Part shown: piece after piece, positions 1 through 4,915 of the stretch
How the letters are laid out: each line of letters opens with the position of its first letter
Numbering within the stretch: the first letter of the stretch is position 1
DNA from: an uncultured Burkholderiales bacterium
Lineage (GTDB): Bacteria > Pseudomonadota > Gammaproteobacteria > Burkholderiales > Burkholderiaceae_D
NCBI GenBank assembly: GCA_937872165.1
Contig: CALMOR010000093.1
Location: 1,187 to 11,856, forward strand
Length of the DNA stretch: 10,670 nucleotides
Reading direction: 5' to 3'
Program-made: the position numbers and the translations under genes
The notes under the pieces: generated by a model
The model's input: the letters and a program-made list of their open reading frames with translations, nothing else
Told to the model about the DNA's origin: nothing
Database searches by the model: none

Positions 1-1374
1 GTTGTCGGGCATCGAGATCACGTCCGACAGCACGAAGTGGCGCCAGTCCTGGTTGCGGATGTCCTTGCGGACCTCGGGCGGCGGCGGCATCGCGTCGTCG
101 CCGTGCAGCCAGCTGCGCACGTCGTAGCCGTAGTACTGCTTGCCCCACAGCAGGCCGGCGAAGGCCTGGCGCTGCACGAGTCGCGCGTCGTCGCCGGCGA
201 CGTCCTTCTGCAGCGCCGCGTAGAACTCGTCGGCCTCGGCACGCCGCGTGTCGACGATCTCGTCGAAGGTCGCCGACGGCAGCAGGTCGTTGATGGCGCC
301 GACGATCGACCGCACGATCGAGCCCATGAACGACTCGTCCTCCTCGTCGTCCTCGGCCTGCAGCCGCACGCGGACGGTGGCGCTACCCCGCGCCGGGATG
401 TCGAACACGTAATGCGCGGCCATCTTGCTGCCGACGCCGCCGGGGTTGACCGCATCGGTCCTGCCGCCGACGACGTACGCGTCGATGCCGTCCTTGAAGT
501 AGCCGGGGACCTGCGTCGCGTAGAGCCGGTTCGTGTTGGTGTCGTTGTCGCAGAAGAGCAGCGTCGGCATCGTGGCTTCGGCATCGCCGTCCCCGCCCGA
601 GCCCGCCGCGCTGCAGGTCATCCGCATCGTCGGGCGGTCCTTGAGCTCCGCACGCACGTGGCCGGGGCCGTCGGACGACAGCCGGGCCTCCACCTTCCGC
701 GCTTCCCACGACCAGGTGTTGCGCGCCCACAGCTGCGGCAGCACGTGCAGGCGCGCGGCCGCGTCGCCGCGGTTGTGCGCGGTGACGCGCAGCAGCACGT
801 CGTCGGGACCGGCCTTCGCGTATTCGATCTCGATGTCGAAGTAGCGGTCGTCGGCGAACACGCCGGTGTCGATGATCTCGAACTCGCGTTCGTCGAGTCC
901 GCGCGCGGCGTTCTTCGCGATCAGCTCCTCGTAGGGAAACGCGGCCTGCGGATACTTGTAGACCATCCGCATGTACGAATGGGTGGGCGTGCCGTCGACG
1001 AAGTAGTAGAGCTCCTTGACGTCCTCGCCGTGATTGCCCTGCGCGTTGTCGAGGCCGAAGAGGCGTTCCTTGAGGATCGCGTCGCGCTCGTTCCAGAACG
1101 CGGTCGCGAGGCAGAGCCGCAACTGCGAGTCGGCGAAGCCGCCGATGCCGTCCTCGCCCCAGCGATAGGCGCGGCTGCGCGCGTGGTCGTGCGGGAAGTA
1201 GACCCAGGCATCCCCGTCGTCGCTGTAGTCCTCGCGCACCGTACCCCACTGTCGCTCGCTGAGATACGGACCCCATGCGCGCCAGTCGGCGCCTTCGTCG
1301 ATCTGCGCTAGGCGTCGACCTTCTTCGGTGTCGCGCACCGGACGAGGCGGTGCGCTGGGAGTCTCGATCTTCAA
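1..1374 (-). CDS. GH63/MGH1-like glucosidase family protein, N-terminal 458 residues (3' end cut off by window edge)
   Basis: Putative intracellular glycoside hydrolase; no signal peptide is visible. The frame is open from 1374 down to base 1. After a variable N-terminus (about residues 1-25) it carries blocks I recognise from bacterial GH63-related glucosidases: WGPYLSERQWGTVREDYS (about 35-52), YFPHDHARSRAYRW, then NAQGNHGEDVKELYYF, DGTPTHSYMRMVYKYPQAAFPY, LWARNTWSW, and at the window edge DVISMPDN, just before the conserved catalytic-barrel part. Family members are about 850-900 residues, so roughly half is here and the catalytic residues are mostly outside. The start is uncertain: an in-frame stop lies at 1471-1473 and no ATG follows it before the conserved block. 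TTG at 1374 is taken; GTG at 1338 is an alternative. Neither has a good Shine-Dalgarno. An acidic stretch (331-354) precedes a hydrophobic segment that looks inserted relative to relatives I recall. It is transcribed divergently from the 1539 operon. The substrate is unknown; alpha-glucosidic linkages are the family expectation. Confidence 0.85.
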   Translation of the reverse strand, partial: MKIETPSAPPRPVRDTEEGRRLAQIDEGADWRAWGPYLSERQWGTVREDYSDDGDAWVYFPHDHARSRAYRWGEDGIGGFADSQLRLCLATAFWNERDAILKERLFGLDNAQGNHGEDVKELYYFVDGTPTHSYMRMVYKYPQAAFPYEELIAKNAARGLDEREFEIIDTGVFADDRYFDIEIEYAKAGPDDVLLRVTAHNRGDAAARLHVLPQLWARNTWSWEARKVEARLSSDGPGHVRAELKDRPTMRMTCSAAGSGGDGDAEATMPTLLFCDNDTNTNRLYATQVPGYFKDGIDAYVVGGRTDAVNPGGVGSKMAAHYVFDIPARGSATVRVRLQAEDDEEDESFMGSIVRSIVGAINDLLPSATFDEIVDTRRAEADEFYAALQKDVAGDDARLVQRQAFAGLLWGKQYYGYDVRSWLHGDDAMPPPPEVRKDIRNQDWRHFVLSDVISMPDN

Positions 1375-1452
1375 GGTCTTGGGAGTCGCGTGAGTCGAAC
1401 GGTGGCCCGTGCGGACGACGAGCGGTGCATCGGGGAAGTACCGGGTGCAGTC

Positions 1453-1462
1453 GTTCCGGAAC
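1453..1462. repeat. 10-bp perfect palindrome in divergent region
   Basis: GTTCCGGAAC reads identically on both strands. It lies about midway between the two divergent starts. It could be part of a regulator site, but a 10-bp palindrome in GC-rich DNA can occur by chance, so the functional claim is weak. Confidence 0.3.
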
Positions 1463-1486
1463 CGCGCACCTTACCGCGCGGGCGAC

Positions 1487-1506
1487 CGATCGACATGCGT
1501 CGATCG
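1487..1506. promoter_or_regulatory. Operator-like inverted repeat upstream of the DoxX gene
   Basis: Two perfect 8-bp arms, CGATCGAC (1487-1494) and GTCGATCG (1499-1506), flank a 4-bp spacer ATGC. The dyad ends about 21 bp before the -10-like hexamer at 1528, so it would overlap or abut the -35 region, a common position for repressor sites of the TetR/GntR/MarR types. No regulator gene is present in the window to pair with it. The dyad is directly visible; its role is inferred. Confidence 0.4.
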
Positions 1507-1527
1507 CTGATTCTGCGTCGTCTCCGC

Positions 1528-1533
1528 TACAGT
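1528..1533 (+). promoter_or_regulatory. Possible -10 hexamer for the plus-strand operon
   Basis: TACAGT matches four of six bases of the sigma70 -10 consensus TATAAT. No good -35 hexamer lies 16-18 bp upstream (TCGCTG is the best candidate). If used, transcription would begin near 1540, at or next to the GTG start, giving an almost leaderless message. That would agree with the lack of a Shine-Dalgarno there. Weak prediction. Confidence 0.25.
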
Positions 1534-1538
1534 GCGGC

Positions 1539-2021
1539 GTGCTCCAACTCTCCATCGCCTTCGTCGTGCGACTGCTGCTCGTCGCGCTCTTCCTGCCCTT
1601 CAGCGCGCTCGACAAGCTGCTGGAGTTCGACGCGGCCGTCGGCCAGGCCGAGGAGACGTTCGCGTCGCGGCGGGTCGCCATCGCGATGATCGTCGTCGGC
1701 TTCGGCGTCGAGGTCGTCATGTCGCTCGCCATCCTGTGCGGCGTGGCCGACCGCATGGCGGCCTTCGTGCTGGCCGGCTATTGCGGCGTCACCGCGCTGT
1801 TGTGGAAGCCGTTCTGGAAGCCCGGCGACTTCTGGCGGAAAGGGCCGAGCGTCGGACGCGGCCTCTTCTGGGATTTCTGGAAGAACGTCGCGCTCGCCGG
1901 TGGCTTCCTCCTCATCACCTTCGGGACCGGCGCCGCGTCGGTGGACCGGTTCTTCGCCGATCCGCTGTCGTCGACGCATCCGTACGCGCAACCGACCGTG
2001 CCTCCATCGGCGAGCCCATGA
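1539..2021 (+). CDS. DoxX-family four-helix membrane protein
   Basis: Small inner-membrane protein of 160 residues, typical DoxX length. Hydrophobic segments are visible at about residues 6-24, 46-67, 73-89 and 116-129. The helix-1 end FSALDKLLEF resembles the conserved FxxxGxxKLxxP-like region of DoxX proteins, and a W/F/P-rich loop (WKPFWKPGDFW, 89-99) lies between helices 3 and 4. The biochemical role is poorly defined: relatives include the thiosulfate:quinone oxidoreductase subunit DoxD and proteins linked to redox stress. The GTG start at 1539 is chosen because the hydrophobic first helix begins directly after it and the upstream frame has no family-like residues; no clear ribosome binding site is seen. 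First gene of the plus-strand row; its TGA overlaps the next ATG (ATGA at 2018-2021). The C-terminal tail (about 140-160) is polar and proline-rich. Confidence 0.8.
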   Translation: MLQLSIAFVVRLLLVALFLPFSALDKLLEFDAAVGQAEETFASRRVAIAMIVVGFGVEVVMSLAILCGVADRMAAFVLAGYCGVTALLWKPFWKPGDFWRKGPSVGRGLFWDFWKNVALAGGFLLITFGTGAASVDRFFADPLSSTHPYAQPTVPPSASP

Positions 2022-2464
2022 CCGATCCCGAGACCCCCGACGTCCCCTACTGGCACCTCTACACCGACGCCGACGGCGTGAGCCGTCAGACGCGCTGCGC
2101 GATGACCGCGTTCGAGCGCTCGTCGATCTCGCCGCCCGCCGAGCCGCAGTGGATCGGCGCGAAGACGCACGAGCCCTCGACCGTCTTCGTGACGGTGCTG
2201 CCGCCGGGATGGATCGGTGCGTGGCACGAGAACCCGAAGCCGCAATGGATCGTGCCGCTGTCGGGAAGCTGGTTCGTCGAGTCGATGGACGGGCAGCGCG
2301 TCACGATGGGTCCGGGCGAACTCTCGTTCGGCGAGGACCAGGGCACGAAGTCGGACGGCGAACGCAAAGGTCATCGCTCCGGGACGGTCGGCGACGCGCC
2401 GGCGGTGCTGATGATCGTGCAGTTCGAACATCCGGTCGTCGATTCGCCCTGCCGCTTCCGCTAG
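2018..2464 (+). CDS. Cupin-domain protein with altered metal-ligand positions
   Basis: Soluble protein of 148 residues with a single cupin-like barrel. The first cupin motif is recognisable as GAWHENPKPQWIVPLSG (67-83), but where most cupins have H-x-H and then Glu, this has H70, N72 and Q76. Motif 2 is PGELSFGEDQGTKSDGERKGH (99-119), with H119 as a possible remaining ligand. It may therefore bind metal differently or only bind a small molecule; an enzyme function cannot be assigned. The start overlaps the DoxX stop by four bases, indicating translational coupling, and GGCGAG just upstream is a possible weak ribosome binding site. The neighbouring lactonase-like and VOC genes suggest a role in the same pathway, as enzyme or ligand sensor. 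Family call is firm, function open. Confidence 0.75.
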   Translation: MTDPETPDVPYWHLYTDADGVSRQTRCAMTAFERSSISPPAEPQWIGAKTHEPSTVFVTVLPPGWIGAWHENPKPQWIVPLSGSWFVESMDGQRVTMGPGELSFGEDQGTKSDGERKGHRSGTVGDAPAVLMIVQFEHPVVDSPCRFR

Positions 2465-2473
2465 GCCGACGCG

Positions 2474-3379
2474 ATGGACGGCTTCGAGATCGTCGACCGG
2501 CGCTTCGCGCACTACCTGCTGCACAACGCGCGGCTCGAGACGCTCGCGACCGGCTTCCGCTGGGTCGAGGGGCTGGTGTGGATGGCGGACGCGAACTGCC
2601 TGCTGTTCCAGGACCTGCCGCGCGACCGGACGATGCGATGGATCGACGGCGCGGGCGTGTCGGTCTATCGCTCGCCATCGGGCTATGCGAACGGGCAGAC
2701 CCGCGATCGCGAGGGACGCCTCGTCGCCTGCAGCCATCGCGACCGTTGTCTTCATCGCACCGAGCTCGACGGTTCGGTGACGACGCTGGTCGACCGGCAC
2801 GCGGGTCGTCGCCTCAACTCGCCGAACGACGTCGTCGTCAAGTCCGACGGCAGCGTGTGGTTCACCGACCCGCTGTACGGCATCTCGAACGACTTCGAGG
2901 GCGGACGCCAGGTCTCCGAGCAGGGTCCGGCGCTGTACCGGCTGGACGCGAAGGGAGGCGAGCCACGCGTGATGGCCGCCGACTTCGACGGACCGAACGG
3001 ACTCGCGTTCTCGCCCGACGAGTCGCGCCTCTACGTGTCCGAGACCGGCGACCAGACCCGCGACGATCCGAAACAGATGATCCGCGTCTTCGACGTGTCG
3101 CCCGACGGTCTCGCGTTGTCGGGCGGCGGGGTGTTCCACACGGTCGCGCCCGGCTACTGCGACGGGATGCGCGTCGACGAGGACGGCAACGTCTGGTCGA
3201 GCGCGGGCGACGGCGTCCACTGCGTCTCGCCCGACGGCGGGCTGCTCGGCAAGGTCCTCGTGCCGCATCCGGTCGCGAGCCTCTGCTTCGGCGAGCGTCA
3301 TCGCAACCGGCTCTTCATCGGCGGGTCGCAGACGCTGTATGCGATCCATCTCGACCGGCGCGGATGCGCATGGCCGTGA
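2474..3379 (+). CDS. SMP-30/gluconolactonase/LRE-family hydrolase
   Basis: A 301-residue protein of normal length for SMP-30/gluconolactonase six-bladed propellers. No signal peptide, so probably cytoplasmic. Family members are metal-dependent lactonases opening aldonolactones and related rings. The expected metal ligands are all visible: E32 in RWVEGLVW, N118 in LNSPNDVVV, N175 in FDGPNGLAFSPDESRLYVSET, and D230 in YCDGMRVDEDGNVW. The repeated D-G-x-V-W-F/S strands (SDGSVWFTDP about 124-133; DEDGNVWSS about 235-243) mark blade repeats. It starts 9 bp after the cupin stop and ends inside the start of the VOC gene, so co-transcription is very likely. The substrate lactone is unknown. Alternatives within the fold include other hydrolases of the LRE group; the intact ligand set favours an active hydrolase. 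Confidence 0.88.
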   Translation: MDGFEIVDRRFAHYLLHNARLETLATGFRWVEGLVWMADANCLLFQDLPRDRTMRWIDGAGVSVYRSPSGYANGQTRDREGRLVACSHRDRCLHRTELDGSVTTLVDRHAGRRLNSPNDVVVKSDGSVWFTDPLYGISNDFEGGRQVSEQGPALYRLDAKGGEPRVMAADFDGPNGLAFSPDESRLYVSETGDQTRDDPKQMIRVFDVSPDGLALSGGGVFHTVAPGYCDGMRVDEDGNVWSSAGDGVHCVSPDGGLLGKVLVPHPVASLCFGERHRNRLFIGGSQTLYAIHLDRRGCAWP

Positions 3380-4209
3380 ACGGTGTCCGCCTCGCGCGCC
3401 TCGCGCTCAACACGTTCGACGCGAAAGCGCTCGCCCGCTTCTACGTCGACGTCCTCGACTTCGAACGCGTCGATGCGGCGGGCCGCATGTCGCTCGCGCT
3501 CGGCGGCGTGCCGCTCGACCTGATCGAGGTCGACGCGACGGCCCGCGCCTATCCCGCCGACGTGCCCGGCTCCAGCCCGCTCTTCCAGCACTTCGCGATC
3601 GTGGTATCGGACATGAGCCGCGCGATGGAGCGACTCGCCGCGTCGAAGGACTGGACGCCGATCAGCGTCGGCGGCCCGCAACGACTGCCGGCCGACACCG
3701 GCCACGTGAACGCGTTCAAGTTCCGCGATCCCGACGGCCACCCGCTCGAACTGCTGGCGTTCGCCGACACGCGCGGCGACGACGCGGCGAGTCCCTTCGT
3801 GCGCATCGACCACACGGCGATCTCGGTCGTCGACGTCGAACGCAGCATCGCGTTCTATGCGGGCCTCGGGCTCGTCGTCGTCGGTCGCTCGTTCAACGTC
3901 GGGCCCGAACAGCAGCGGCTCGACGATGTCGTCGATGCACGGGTCGACGTGGTGGCGCTCGCAGCCGACGCCGGCGCGAAGCCGCACGTCGAACTGCTCG
4001 GCTATCGCGGCCCGCACCGTCGCGAGGAAGTCCATTCAACGGATTCAGCCGAAACGTTCGATTCGGCCAATTCGGTCGATACGGACGGAAGGGACGACGA
4101 CATCGCCGCGACGCGCATGATCTTCACGACGCCGTCGTCCGATCCGTCGTCGCGTCTCGTGCTGCGCGATCCGGACGGCCACCGGCTCGAGGTCGGCCCG
4201 CGCGGCTGA
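3364..4209 (+). CDS. Two-domain VOC (glyoxalase/bleomycin resistance/dioxygenase superfamily) protein
   Basis: A 281-residue protein made of two VOC domains. Domain 1 (about 7-133) has FQHFAIVVSDM (H76) and FRDPDGHPLELLAF (E129), the usual metal His/Glu pair. Domain 2 (about 147-279) opens with RIDHTAISVVDVERSIAFYAGLGL (H150) and closes with RDPDGHRLEVG (E276). VOC enzymes include glyoxalases, epimerases, extradiol dioxygenases and resistance proteins; the reaction here cannot be chosen. The linker before the last module (about 223-242) is an unusual S/D/T-rich tract encoded by a 9-bp degenerate tandem repeat, and the following module looks short, lacking a clear helix, so its fold may be reduced. 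The start at 3364 overlaps the lactonase stop by 16 bp; a second ATG at 3370 is equally possible. Neither has a strong ribosome binding site. Confidence 0.83.
   Translation: MRMAVNGVRLARLALNTFDAKALARFYVDVLDFERVDAAGRMSLALGGVPLDLIEVDATARAYPADVPGSSPLFQHFAIVVSDMSRAMERLAASKDWTPISVGGPQRLPADTGHVNAFKFRDPDGHPLELLAFADTRGDDAASPFVRIDHTAISVVDVERSIAFYAGLGLVVVGRSFNVGPEQQRLDDVVDARVDVVALAADAGAKPHVELLGYRGPHRREEVHSTDSAETFDSANSVDTDGRDDDIAATRMIFTTPSSDPSSRLVLRDPDGHRLEVGPRG
4042..4086 (+). repeat. Degenerate 9-bp tandem repeat inside the VOC gene
   Basis: Five consecutive 9-bp units begin at 4042: GATTCAGCC, GAAACGTTC, GATTCGGCC, AATTCGGTC, GATACGGAC. Units 1, 3, 4 and 5 are clearly related (consensus GATTCGGNC); unit 2 is divergent. 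The period is in frame and gives a three-residue Asp/Asn/Glu-Ser/Thr-x pattern in the protein. The stretch is AT-richer than its surroundings and falls at the junction between VOC modules. Likely a slippage-derived expansion. Confidence 0.6.
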
Positions 4210-4245
4210 CCGAATCTCCTTCCTCCCTCGTCGACGGACCCGTCC

Positions 4246-4890
4246 ATGCTGATCCTCCACAGTTACTGGCTGTCGCTCGCCACCTACCGCGTCCGCATCG
4301 CGCTGCGCCTGAAGGGCGTGGCCTTCGAGGAGCGCACCTACGACCTCTCGAAGGGCGAGCAGCACGCGCCCGGCTATCGACGGCTGAACCCGGCCGGCGC
4401 GGTGCCCGCGCTCGAAGGCGCGACGCCGCGTCCGCTGACGCAGAGCCTGGCGATCCTCGAGTGGCTCGACGAGACCTATCCGACGCCGCCGCTGATGCCG
4501 GCCGACGCGGCCGGCCGGGCGCGCGTCCGCGCGCTCTTCCTCGTGACCGCGGCCGACACGCATCCGGTGGTGGTGCCGCGCGTGCGCAAGCGTCTCGCCG
4601 AACAGTTCGCCGCGAGCGACGCGGATGTGAAGGCGTGGGCCGCGCACTGGTTCCGCGAGGGGCTGGTCACGTACGAGGCGATGCTCGACGACGGCGCGAC
4701 CCGCTGCCACGGCGACGCGCTGACGATCGCGGACCTCGCGCTCGCCAGTCACCTGATCGGCGCGGCGCGCTTCGACGTCGACCTCGCGGACTTCCCGCGC
4801 GTGCGGACCGTCGGCGAGGCGCTGCTCGCGTTGCCCGACGTGGCGGCCTCGCATCCTCGCCTGCAGGTCGACGCGGTCGCGCCGGCCTGA
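4246..4890 (+). CDS. Zeta-like glutathione S-transferase / maleylacetoacetate isomerase family protein
   Basis: Cytosolic protein of 214 residues, the usual length. The thioredoxin-like N-terminal domain shows SLATYRVRIALRLKG (10-24), NPAGAVPAL (48-56, glutathione site with the cis-Pro) and QSLAILEWLDE (66-76). The helical domain has the zeta-type TAADTHPVVVPRVRKRL (101-117) and CHGDALTIADLAL (154-166) with the N-capping Asp. These match maleylacetoacetate/maleylpyruvate isomerases, which use glutathione to isomerise cis ring-cleavage products. In zeta enzymes the active-site motif is usually Ser-Ser-Cys/Ala; here it is S10-L11-A12, so the second Ser is missing and strict isomerase function is uncertain. 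The ATG lies 36 bp after the VOC stop with no strong ribosome binding site. Last gene of the plus-strand row, suggesting a catabolic or detoxifying step. No fumarylacetoacetase-type partner is in the window. Confidence 0.82.
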   Translation: MLILHSYWLSLATYRVRIALRLKGVAFEERTYDLSKGEQHAPGYRRLNPAGAVPALEGATPRPLTQSLAILEWLDETYPTPPLMPADAAGRARVRALFLVTAADTHPVVVPRVRKRLAEQFAASDADVKAWAAHWFREGLVTYEAMLDDGATRCHGDALTIADLALASHLIGAARFDVDLADFPRVRTVGEALLALPDVAASHPRLQVDAVAPA

Positions 4891-4897
4891 GCGCAGC

Positions 4898-4915
4898 GCG
4901 GATCAGCGCATCCGC
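4898..4915. terminator. Hairpin at convergent gene ends (possible bidirectional terminator)
   Basis: Arms GCGGAT (4898-4903) and ATCCGC (4910-4915) surround a 6-nt loop. The hairpin spans the stop codon of the minus-strand GMC gene and lies 7 bp after the GST stop, where both transcripts converge. There is no T-run on either side, so it is not a canonical intrinsic terminator. Confidence 0.3.

Larger units (their letters stand above)
1375..1538. promoter_or_regulatory. Divergent intergenic region between the glucosidase gene and the five-gene operon
   Basis: This 164-bp gap separates two divergently transcribed genes and must hold the signals for at least the plus-strand operon. It contains two inverted repeats (1453-1462 and 1487-1506) and one sigma70-like -10 hexamer next to the DoxX start (1528-1533). 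I see no convincing tRNA, small gene or riboswitch. The minus-strand glucosidase promoter could not be identified. Confidence 0.5.

Noticed and set aside
37..1311. Plus-strand open frame antisense to the glucosidase gene
   Set aside because: Val/Arg/Ala-rich product with no motif; the minus strand encodes recognisable GH63-family blocks throughout.
1385..1410. tRNA T-loop-like string GTTCGACTC on the minus strand
   Set aside because: The flanking bases do not form a five-pair T stem, and no acceptor, D or anticodon arm can be drawn around it.
1900..3363. Upstream extension of the VOC reading frame across the DoxX, cupin and lactonase genes
   Set aside because: The frame happens to be open, but upstream of 3364 the product is Arg-rich with no VOC similarity, while the other phases encode clear families.
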